From JAKBCQ01 sp021807585 (GTDB taxonomy: Bacteria; Planctomycetota; Planctomycetia; Isosphaerales; Isosphaeraceae): 15,104 nucleotides of DNA. Below, in pieces: positions 1 to 7,564 of the stretch. The notes under the pieces are model-generated. The model did no database searches. It had not been told where the DNA came from and saw only the letters and a program-made list of their open reading frames with translations. Every line of letters starts with the position of its first letter. Position 1 is the first letter of the stretch. The position numbers and the translations under genes were made by a program. The DNA lies in contig DAHWFG010000151.1 in the NCBI GenBank assembly GCA_027325115.1, forward strand, positions 1-15,104, in the 5' to 3' direction.

Positions 1-3000
1 GGGCAAGGTAATCAATTGTTCGCCTGAGTAATAATAATCACCGTTAAAAACCGATTGTCCGTCGGGGCCGTAGATCGTCGTTCCGGGCATTCCCGAAGAA
101 ACGCTCGTGTTTTGGACCAGGATTTCCTCGCCCGCGGTTCCCGTGAAGGAATAAAGATCGGTCGTCCAACTGGACGCGAGCGTGCTCGAGATCGTCGTCG
201 GGGCCCCCGCTGAAGGATCGACGACCGACGTCGCTTTTGAGACGTCGAGCAGCCGGAAATCGTAGCTTCCCGTCGTTCCCGATTGACCGCCGTCGATCGT
301 GAGCGTGTAAGACCCCGTTTCGGTGAGCGTGAACGGACCGAGGTCGTTGGGATCGTAATAACCGTTCGGATTGAAGTTGAGCGATTGAGCGGTTTGACCG
401 TCGGGGCCGATGAGATTCGCTTCGAGGCCCGAGCTCGACCCGAGGTTGTCGAGATAGAGCGTTTGCCCCGCGGTCCCGCTGAACGTGTAAACGTCTTGTT
501 GACCAACTTGTGTGAACGTATTGGAATACGCCGTGCCGAGAACGAGAGCCGATGACGTCGGAGTGGGCGCCGAATTGATCTGGAAGCTGAAGCTCACCGA
601 CGCCGCGGTCGTATTTTGCACCGACGCCACGACGAGGTACGATCCCGTGGTCGGGAGGGTGACGACGTTGATCGAACCGTTGTCGGCGATACTTCCGACG
701 ACATAATTATCGACGGGATCCCAGATATCGATATACGTATCGTTCGCCGGCGTGTCGGAATTCCCCTGGAGGATGACGCGTTCCCCCGCGGTCCCGCTGA
801 ACGAATAGTAATGTTTGGTGGAAACGCCGCTCGCGAACGTTCCCGTGACGGGGGTGTTGAGCGAGATCGCGGTCGCCGACGCGGTCGGATTGACGAGTTT
901 GAAATCATAATTCGTCGTCGCGTTCGCGGTGATCATCACGTAATACATGCCGGGAGCGGGGAGAACATAAGGACCTTCATAGATGGAAATACCGTAGGAG
1001 TAGTCGTCGCCGGATTCTCCCGACGGCGTGAACATCGTCAGCGTGGCGCTCGAGTTCGAGTTCAGACCGTCGAAGAGAACCTGCTGTCCCGCTGTACCGG
1101 TGAACGAATAAAACGCGACGGTGTTCGCCGTCACCGAACCCGAAACCGCGGTCCCCTGGGTCAGCGGCGCGGCGGTCGACGAAGCGTCGATCAGGTTGAA
1201 ATCGTAATTGTCGGTTCCACTTGTATCATTGCTTGGATTTTGAAGCGTAAGTGTGTACGTTCCCGAAACGAGGAGCGGAGCCAGGCCCTGATTTTTGACG
1301 GAGACGATATTGCCGTTGGGATCGGTGAGCGTGAACGAGATTGCACGAGACGAATTGATATCATTGAAATAAACAAGCGTTCCCGCCGCGGCGGTGTAGG
1401 TGAAGGTCGTCGATCCGCCGGCGGCGAGCGTTCCCGATTGTTCGGTTCCGAAGCCCGAGTTGACGACATTGTTGGGGTTGTTGTTTGAAGTCGACGTACT
1501 GAACGAGTACGAAAGCGGCGACGAGCTCGCCCCCGAGACGACGAAGGTGTAAAGCGTTGTGAGAGGGAGGGTGACGGTGAAACTCGTGCCGATCGTTCCC
1601 TGAATGTTATTGCCGTTGAAATCGGTGACGATGTTATTGTCGTCGCCGTAAAGCGTCCATGTGCCCCCTGTCGACGCCGTTCCGGTATTCGTGATGTTGA
1701 GGATCTCTCCCGCGGTTCCCTGGAATGAGTAGATCGCCGCCGAAGTTCCGGGGTTGAGCACGCCGCTTTGGGTGACGGGTGTCGAACCGGGAGTGATCGT
1801 ATTGGTCGCGGCGTTGAGAAGCTGGAATTGGTATTTGCCGGGATTGCTCCCCGCGTCGATCACCAGCTTGTAAGTCGCGTTGGGAGAGAAATCGGACGAC
1901 TTGAGCTTGTCGACGCCGAAATCGCCGCCTGTATTGATGATATTATCATGAATATGAAAATCATAAATGTAATTTGAATCGACGACGTCGCCGTCGGGGG
2001 CGTAGAGCGTGGCCATGAGGCCGTTCGTCGCGAGCGTGTTGTCGAAATAAATCCGTGCTCCGACGGTTCCCGTGAACGTGAAGACGGCTTGCTCGCCCGG
2101 GTTCGAGAGCGTTCCCGAATACGTTTGGTTGAAGTTCAAGGCGACGGTACTGCTCACCGTCGGAACGTTCGATTCGAGCGTGAAGCCGTAGCTCCCCGTC
2201 GTCGCCTGGCCGTTCGTCAACCCCGTCACGACGAGTCGATACGGCCCCGAGATCGTGAGCAAGAGTGGGCCGAAGTTGTTACCCGTGCTCGGGCCTCCGT
2301 CGACGATGTTGGGGACGACGATCTTCCCGTACGGATCGTAAAGCGTCGCGGTCAATCCCGCGGTCCAGCTCGACGTGATCAACGAAAGATATTCGCCCGA
2401 GGTTGCGTTAAACGTGTAAACGTTTTGATCACCCGCCGCGGCGATCGTTCCCGTGACGGGCGATCCGACGGTGTACGCCGTCACGACGGGCGTCGGGTTG
2501 GTGAGTTCAAATTTATAAGAGTTTGAAGATGCGCTTGTATTCTGACCGACCACCGCGATGATGTAGGTCCCCGTGGCGGTGAGGGTCGTTTGGAAATCCG
2601 TTCCGGGGTCGGAGTAGATCGATTCCTGGAACGTGTTATTGGGAGCGAAGACCTCGATCAGCGCGCCGTGTGGATTGGCGTCGGCGAGTCCCTCGACGTT
2701 GAGGATTTGCCCCGCGGTTCCCTGGTAGGTGTAAAGCGTGGTTGAAGTTCCCGAAGTCGTACCCGATTGCGGCGTTCCGGCGACGAGCGGGGTTGAATTC
2801 TTGACGCTATCGAGCATCTGGAACGATCCCGAGCCCTGGCCCGAGACCGTCATCGTGTAAGTTCCCCCCTGCTTGAACGTGTACGGATTGTCGTTGATTT
2901 GAGTCGATTGAATCACTAGACCGTTGGGATCGGTGAAGGTCGCGGTGAGATTTCCCAACAGGCCGCCGACCGCGAAAAAGACGGTTTCGCCCGCGGGAGC

Positions 3001-6000
3001 GTTGTAGGTGAAGATCGATTCATCGCCGGGATTGACGTTCGAGACGGTGTAAGTCGTCGGAGTCGCGGTCGGCGCGGCGATCGCGGTCGTCGTCACCTTC
3101 GCCTGATAAACCTGGAAGCTGTACGTCGCCGCGACGGTCGACGCCTCCATACCCGTTACGGCGAGAAGATATGTTCCAGTAAAAGGGAGCGTGATCGTAT
3201 CGTTCGAGTTTCCCACCGACGCCGAGCCGAGCGAAGCTCGCGTCGTACCCGCGTCGGGGGCGTAGAGGGTCCAGTTCACACCGTCGACGGGGTCCCACGC
3301 GGTTCCGTTCGCGCTCGCGAAATAGAGCGTTTCGCCCGCGGTTCCAGCGATCGTGTAGAGGTCGGTCGCCTGGCCGTTGAGGAGCGTTCCACTCACCGTC
3401 GCGGGAGAGCCGATCGCGGGGGCGATCGCGGTCGATTGCCCCGTTTGTGTCGGGTCGAAGATCCGGAAACTGAAGCTTCCCGTCGTCGCGGAATAACCGC
3501 CGTCGATTGTGATCGTGTAAACGCCGCTATCCGGCAGGGTGATCGGCCCGAGATCCTGATTTTGGTAGGCGTAAGACGAGATCCCTTCCGATCCCAACGA
3601 ATTGCCGTAAGGATCGGTCACCGTGACGTTGAGCCCCGCGGCGATTCCGAACCCGTCGAGATAAAGCGTTTGTCCCGCGGTTCCCTGGAACGTGAACACC
3701 GCCCGATCGCCGGGATTGGTGATCGTACCGGTGTAAGTCGTACCGGTCGAGATATTCGCGGTCGTCGTCGTTTTGGCGTCCCAAAGATCGATCTGATACG
3801 AATCCGAGGCGTTCGCCGACGATTGCCCCGCGACCGCGATCAGATACGTTCCCGTCGAGGGAAGGACGATCAGCCCCTCGTTATCCTCGGCGTAGGTTGC
3901 GGCCAGGTAAGAATCATCGGGTCCGTACAACGTATACGCAGCGCCTGATGGATTGCCGTCGCTGATTCCCTGCAAGTAAATCCGTTCTCCCGCGGTTCCC
4001 TGGAAGGTGTAGAGGTCGGTCGTCAGGCCCGTCGCGAGCGTGCCCTGGATCACCGAGAGCGTTTCGGGAGTGGGGTTGGGAGTGATCGGCGTCGCCTGGG
4101 TCGATTGCGCAAGGTCGAGGAGACGGAAATCGTAGCTTCCCGTCGCGGTCGCCGAATACGTGCCGCCGATCGTGATCGTATACGTTCCCGTGTACTTGAG
4201 GGCGAACGGACCGAGATCGCCCGATCCATAATAATTGCCATTGTAGTTAATCTGATTTCCTTTGGGATCGGTGATCGTGTAGTAAAGATTGCTCGCGATC
4301 CCGAGATTGTCGAGATAGAGGTTTTGCCCCGCGGTTCCGTTGAAGGTGTAAACCGCCTGATCGCCGGGGTTTTTGATCGTTCCGGTGTATTCGGTTCCGG
4401 TCGTGATCGGCGTCGCGTCGACGGTCGTAACGGTATCCCAAATCTGGAGGCTATAAGAAGCATTGCTTTGTTTATTTGAGGACGATTCGCCGACGACCAG
4501 GAGATACGTACCCGGCTGTGCGAGTTTCACGATTCCCGCCGAGGTTTCGGTCGAATAGCCATAAAGGATCTGTTGATTACTTGGATCATAAATCGAATAG
4601 TATGTGGAATACGAAGGCGAATCGGTTCCTCCCTGGAGGTCGATTCGAACGCCCGGGGTCGTCGTGGTGATCGTGTAGAGATTGGTCGACGATCCCGCGG
4701 CGAACGTTCCCGAGACGGTCGTCGCGGTATCGGGGGTGAGCGTGAGAGCGGTCGCGTTCGCGGAGTCGAGCACCTGGAAATCGTACGAACCCGTTGCGCT
4801 TCCCGATCCCGAAACGACGATCTGATAAGTTCCCGTTTGCGTCAGCGTGATCGGCCCGTAGTTTTGCAAAAAATAATCATATGATGGATAGAATATATTA
4901 TTTTGGGGGTCGAGAAAGCTGAATGAAAGATTGCTCGACGTTCCGAGATTATCGAGATAAAGCGTTTGGCCCGCGGTCGCCGCGAAATTGAAGACGGCGC
5001 GATCGCCGGGATTGGCGATCGATCCCTTGTATTCGGTCGCGGTCGAAAGGGTCGTCGTCGTCGTTTTGGTGTTCCAAACCGCGAACGAATACGCGTCGTT
5101 CGTGATCGAGGAATTATGCCCCTCGACGACGACGAAGTACGTTCCGGTCGCGGGGAGAACCGTCGTCCCCGCGTCGTACGCGGTGTAATAACTTGAGAGC
5201 AATTGAGTGCCGGCCTGATCATAAAGCGAATACGCCGTGCTGTAGCTGGTGTCGCTGATCCCCTGCATGTAGATCCGATCGCCCGCGGTCCCGCTGAACT
5301 CGTAAACGTTCGCCCCGGTACCCGAAGCGAGCGTTCCGCTCGTCGTCGCGCCGAGGGTGAGCGGGGCGGTCGTCATATCGAGCATCTGGAACTGATAATT
5401 GACGGATGAGGAATTCTCACCATCAATCACTAAATAATATGTTCCTGATTGCGTAAGCGTGAAGGGGGTGGAATTACTCGCGGCGCCGTTGTAGAAGAGC
5501 TGATTCCCCTGGGGATCGATCAGCCGCGCGTACGCGGTCCCCGTCGAACTCGAAGGCGTTTGGCCGTTGAACAGCAGATGTTCCCCCGCCGCGCCGCTGA
5601 AGCTGTAGATCGCCGCCGAATAGCCGGGATTGAGCGTTCCGCTCTGGGTCGTGTTGATCGTTAACGGTTGCGATCCCGTTAAAAGTGAAAGCATATCAAA
5701 TTGATAGCTTTGCGCCGAACTCGTCGAGTTCGTGAGGGTGAGCGTGTACGACCCCGAGGTCGAAAGGAGCGTCGGTCCGACGTCGTTTCCCAGGTTGTTC
5801 GAGAAGACCGAATTGTTGTTGGGGTCGACCAATTGGTCGCCGATCGACGTATTGGGGGATTGGGTATCGAGGTAGATCGGCAATCCCGCGGGAGCGCCGA
5901 ACGTGAACGTTTGGGTTGAGTTCGCCGCGAGCGATCCGCTTTCGACGGTGTTGAACGGACCCGAGGGGGCGACGGTCGCGGGAGTGGTATCCGAAACCTG

Positions 6001-6270
6001 GAAATTGTACGAAAACGACGACGACGCGTTCCCGGTCAAGACGAGGTTGTAGAAGCCGGCGCTCGGGAGATACGCGGTGAAGTCGTTTCCCAGGCTCGTG
6101 CTCGTATTGTATTGATTGTTCGGATCGTACAGCGTCCAATTACCCGACCCCCCCGTACCGAGCGAAACGCTGTGGAAATCGAGCGTTTGGCCCGCGTAAC
6201 CGTCGATCCGATAAGTGACGGCCTCGCTCCCGGGATTGAGCGTGACCGATTCGTTCGCGACCGCCCCGCT
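1..6270 (-). repeat. Array of about 20 tandem PPC-like domain repeats, mean period about 319 bp
   Basis: The two codons for the Ala-Gly turn of each unit (usually in GTAG) fall near 6190, 5884, 5584, 5281, 4969, 4651, 4327, 3988, 3673, 3334, 2989, 2710, 2395, 2059, 1708, 1381, 1087, 784, 466 and 130. Spacings run from 279 to 351 bp, always a multiple of three. At DNA level the plus strand repeatedly shows CCCGCGGTTCC or CCCGCGGTCCC at this turn. Units are diverged rather than identical. Many units alternate between two subtypes: A (YLDN after the turn, TGSYDF-LLD near the end) and B (IYLQG after the turn, SS-x-N followed by WD or WN near the end). Confidence 0.88.
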
Positions 6271-6444
6271 CCCTTCAACGATCGTAACATTATTGATGGA
6301 AATGCCGGGCTGCGACAACAATTGCCGGTCTTCGAGCTGAAAGAGATCGAGGAACGTGCGCGTCCGTTTGATGCGCGCTCGACTTGATGATCGCTTCGGC
6401 TTCGATCGACGAGATCCGGCGTTCTGATTCTTGAAATTGTTCAT
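1..6444 (-). CDS. Giant secreted PPC-like repeat protein, N-terminal 2148 residues, partial at left edge
   Basis: The frame starts at ATG 6444-6442, preceded by GAAGGGG with an 8-nt spacer, and runs without a stop through base 1, so the C-terminus lies outside the window. Residues 1-36 are very basic (many Arg, Lys and Ser). LEDRQLLS at 37-44 is a variant of the planctomycete LEPR-XLL motif found at the start of very large exported proteins. From about residue 50 to the edge there are about 20 tandem domains averaging 106 residues. Each has an aromatic-x-F strand, a GTAG-type turn, a Y-DP-x-G turn and a TGTY-x-L-V-V-x-G segment, which is the pattern of bacterial pre-peptidase C-terminal (PPC) beta-sandwich domains. 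I see no catalytic domain in this part. A surface or matrix adhesin is an inference. The gene is divergent from an ECF sigma gene. That this is a real frame is nearly certain; the PPC label is less certain. Confidence 0.93.
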   Translation of the reverse strand, partial: MNNFKNQNAGSRRSKPKRSSSRARIKRTRTFLDLFQLEDRQLLSQPGISINNVTIVEGSGAVANESVTLNPGSEAVTYRIDGYAGQTLDFHSVSLGTGGSGNWTLYDPNNQYNTSTSLGNDFTAYLPSAGFYNLVLTGNASSSFSYNFQVSDTTPATVAPSGPFNTVESGSLAANSTQTFTFGAPAGLPIYLDTQSPNTSIGDQLVDPNNNSVFSNNLGNDVGPTLLSTSGSYTLTLTNSTSSAQSYQFDMLSLLTGSQPLTINTTQSGTLNPGYSAAIYSFSGAAGEHLLFNGQTPSSSTGTAYARLIDPQGNQLFYNGAASNSTPFTLTQSGTYYLVIDGENSSSVNYQFQMLDMTTAPLTLGATTSGTLASGTGANVYEFSGTAGDRIYMQGISDTSYSTAYSLYDQAGTQLLSSYYTAYDAGTTVLPATGTYFVVVEGHNSSITNDAYSFAVWNTKTTTTTLSTATEYKGSIANPGDRAVFNFAATAGQTLYLDNLGTSSNLSFSFLDPQNNIFYPSYDYFLQNYGPITLTQTGTYQIVVSGSGSATGSYDFQVLDSANATALTLTPDTATTVSGTFAAGSSTNLYTITTTTPGVRIDLQGGTDSPSYSTYYSIYDPSNQQILYGYSTETSAGIVKLAQPGTYLLVVGESSSNKQSNASYSLQIWDTVTTVDATPITTGTEYTGTIKNPGDQAVYTFNGTAGQNLYLDNLGIASNLYYTITDPKGNQINYNGNYYGSGDLGPFALKYTGTYTITIGGTYSATATGSYDFRLLDLAQSTQATPITPNPTPETLSVIQGTLATGLTTDLYTFQGTAGERIYLQGISDGNPSGAAYTLYGPDDSYLAATYAEDNEGLIVLPSTGTYLIAVAGQSSANASDSYQIDLWDAKTTTTANISTGTTYTGTITNPGDRAVFTFQGTAGQTLYLDGFGIAAGLNVTVTDPYGNSLGSEGISSYAYQNQDLGPITLPDSGVYTITIDGGYSATTGSFSFRIFDPTQTGQSTAIAPAIGSPATVSGTLLNGQATDLYTIAGTAGETLYFASANGTAWDPVDGVNWTLYAPDAGTTRASLGSASVGNSNDTITLPFTGTYLLAVTGMEASTVAATYSFQVYQAKVTTTAIAAPTATPTTYTVSNVNPGDESIFTYNAPAGETVFFAVGGLLGNLTATFTDPNGLVIQSTQINDNPYTFKQGGTYTMTVSGQGSGSFQMLDSVKNSTPLVAGTPQSGTTSGTSTTLYTYQGTAGQILNVEGLADANPHGALIEVFAPNNTFQESIYSDPGTDFQTTLTATGTYIIAVVGQNTSASSNSYKFELTNPTPVVTAYTVGSPVTGTIAAAGDQNVYTFNATSGEYLSLITSSWTAGLTATLYDPYGKIVVPNIVDGGPSTGNNFGPLLLTISGPYRLVVTGLTNGQATTGSYGFTLESNVPTVSSTVALNFNQTYSGTLSNPGEQAVFTFTGTVGARIYFDNTLATNGLMATLYAPDGDVVDSNYIYDFHIHDNIINTGGDFGVDKLKSSDFSPNATYKLVIDAGSNPGKYQFQLLNAATNTITPGSTPVTQSGVLNPGTSAAIYSFQGTAGEILNITNTGTASTGGTWTLYGDDNNIVTDFNGNNIQGTIGTSFTVTLPLTTLYTFVVSGASSSPLSYSFSTSTSNNNPNNVVNSGFGTEQSGTLAAGGSTTFTYTAAAGTLVYFNDINSSRAISFTLTDPNGNIVSVKNQGLAPLLVSGTYTLTLQNPSNDTSGTDNYDFNLIDASSTAAPLTQGTAVSGSVTANTVAFYSFTGTAGQQVLFDGLNSNSSATLTMFTPSGESGDDYSYGISIYEGPYVLPAPGMYYVMITANATTNYDFKLVNPTASATAISLNTPVTGTFASGVSTKHYYSFSGTAGERVILQGNSDTPANDTYIDIWDPVDNYVVGSIADNGSINVVTLPTTGSYLVVASVQNTTAASVSFSFQINSAPTPTSSALVLGTAYSNTFTQVGQQDVYTFSGTAGQTLYLDNLGSSSGLEANLIGPDGQTAQSLNFNPNGYYDPNDLGPFTLTETGSYTLTIDGGQSGTTGSYDFRLLDVSKATSVVDPSAGAPTTISSTLASSWTTDLYSFTGTAGEEILVQNTSVSSGMPGTTIYGPDGQSVFNGDYYYSGEQLITLP
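6313..6336 (-). other. LEPR-XLL-like motif (LEDRQLLS), residues 37-44 of the giant protein
   Basis: The sequence encodes LEDRQLLS just after a run of basic residues and immediately before the first repeat domain. Planctomycete giant proteins commonly carry LEPRxLLS or LEDRxLLS at this position, so the motif supports both the chosen start and the lineage. Its role is thought to lie in export or sorting, but this is not established, and no classical hydrophobic signal peptide is visible here. Confidence 0.75.
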
Positions 6445-6452
6445 CGCATCGG

Positions 6453-6459
6453 CCCCTTC
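6453..6459 (-). promoter_or_regulatory. Shine-Dalgarno site of the giant repeat gene
   Basis: On the minus strand the sequence GAAGGGG lies 8 nt before ATG 6444. It fixes the start, since no other in-frame ATG lies close upstream and the predicted protein then opens with the expected basic stretch and LEPR-XLL-like motif. Confidence 0.7.
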
Positions 6460-6705
6460 AATTGATGTCGCTCTTTGAAGATTGAATTGGTCGGGAATCG
6501 ATCGCGGTCGATCGAACCGGGATTCCAAGCCGCCCGGCGCGCGGATTTCCATCGCGATCCGGTCCGCTCCAACAAACGGATCGATCGTCGAGGAACTTCC
6601 AAGGAGTGTGTAAGATCAATCAGATATCGAAGCGAAGTTGATGTAAGCGACGAGTTAACGTCACCTACGGTTGTCAAACGAACCTGACGGCGAGCGAATC
6701 GCAAA

Positions 6706-6738
6706 CGGAAACCCCTCGTCCACCACAAGGGGTTTCCG
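6706..6738. repeat. Perfect 11-bp inverted repeat (hairpin) in the divergent promoter region
   Basis: CGGAAACCCCT at 6706-6716 is the exact reverse complement of AGGGGTTTCCG at 6728-6738, with an 11-base loop. No T-run follows on the plus strand and only three T's follow on the minus strand, so it is a poor intrinsic terminator. It could be an operator for a dimeric regulator, a structure in a 5' leader, or a small RNA hairpin. The inverted repeat itself is certain; its role is open. Confidence 0.6.
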
Positions 6739-6937
6739 CGCTCACTCGATTGGATCGGTCGAGTCGAGGCGCCGTCGGTTGATTTCAAAACCTCGCTATA
6801 AGGATAAAGCCGATTCGACGCGCGTTTGGCCGGCGATGTTGAAAAAAATCGATGAAGTCTTGCATTGAGACGCGCATGCCCTTAGTAATGGTCGCTAGAG
6901 ATCTGATTCCGAGCGATGCGCGTTTGGAGTTTCCCCC

Positions 6938-7546
6938 ATGAACGACGCCGATCATGAGGCCGCGGCCGATCCGACCGACCTTGTCGAACTCATCAATCGG
7001 TTACGCCGCGGAGACAAACACGCCGCCGCCGAAATCCATCGGCGACTGAGCGATCGTCTCACCAAACTGGCGCGACGCCGGATCCCCGATCCGATCCGAG
7101 CCAAAGTCGACCCCGAAGACATCGTCCAATCCACATTCCGCGGGTTCTTCATGCATCAAGTTAAGGGCGAGTATCAACTTCAATCCTGGCAGGATCTGGA
7201 AAAGCTCCTCACGCGGATGACAATGCGCAGGTGTAATCGAGAACGACTTCGATACATCACTCAATCGCGCAACTATCGCGTCGAGGCGCCGCTCGGCAAC
7301 CCCGACGCGAGCGACGATTCTCACATGATCGACAACGCCGATTCCCCTCAAGATCAAGTGATCCTCGCCGAGACGTTCCAACGACTCCTCGACGACCTCT
7401 CGCCCCGCGATCGTGAAATCGTTCAACTCGCGATCGAGGGAAAAAAAGCGAACGAAATCGCCGAACAAATCGGCGTCAGCCGCCGCACCGCCGATCGAAT
7501 CGTCGAAAACTTCCGTCGACAAATCAAAGACCAAGCGAGACATTAA
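6938..7546 (+). CDS. ECF-type RNA polymerase sigma factor (sigma-70 family)
   Basis: This 202-residue protein has the two-domain layout of ECF sigma factors. Region 2 includes residues 58-71 (DPEDIVQSTFRGFF), which contact core polymerase and the -10 element. Region 4 spans about 146-198, with SPRDREIVQLAIEG followed by a helix-turn-helix at about 171-193 (NEIAEQIGVSRRTADRIV). The linker at 115-140 is acidic. GGAG at 6926-6929 lies 8 nt before the ATG. No anti-sigma gene or membrane protein is adjacent. The gene diverges from the giant repeat gene, which makes that gene a candidate target, and it converges on the GNAT gene with only 18 nt between the two stop codons. The variant is typical of the large planctomycete ECF sets; the stimulus is unknown. 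Confidence 0.93.
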   Translation: MNDADHEAAADPTDLVELINRLRRGDKHAAAEIHRRLSDRLTKLARRRIPDPIRAKVDPEDIVQSTFRGFFMHQVKGEYQLQSWQDLEKLLTRMTMRRCNRERLRYITQSRNYRVEAPLGNPDASDDSHMIDNADSPQDQVILAETFQRLLDDLSPRDREIVQLAIEGKKANEIAEQIGVSRRTADRIVENFRRQIKDQARH

Positions 7547-7564
7547 AAGTTCACATGAAATTTA

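Larger units (their letters stand above)
6445..6937. other. Divergent intergenic region between the giant gene and the ECF sigma gene
   Basis: This stretch of 493 bases separates two divergent start codons and should hold the promoters of both. I see no convincing protein-coding frame: a 115-codon minus-strand frame crosses it, but it is rich in Arg and Ser, runs into the giant gene out of frame and resembles no family. The one clear structure is the inverted repeat at 6706-6738. No promoter boxes could be assigned with confidence. Confidence 0.6.

Noticed and set aside
616..1488. A 290-codon plus-strand frame, and other Arg-rich frames on both strands across 1-6440
   Set aside because: They are exact-complement or shifted shadows of the giant minus-strand gene, made almost wholly of Arg, Asp, Glu, Gly and Val from the repeated codons, and match no family.
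6592..6598. GGAACTT, resembling the -35 element of ECF sigma promoters, facing the sigma gene
   Set aside because: It is over 300 bases from the sigma start and no convincing -10 element follows at the right distance; a 7-base match alone is weak.
6441..6788. A 115-codon minus-strand frame upstream of the giant gene
   Set aside because: It resembles no family, is rich in Arg and Ser, and ends against the giant gene start in another frame, where the promoter and leader should be.
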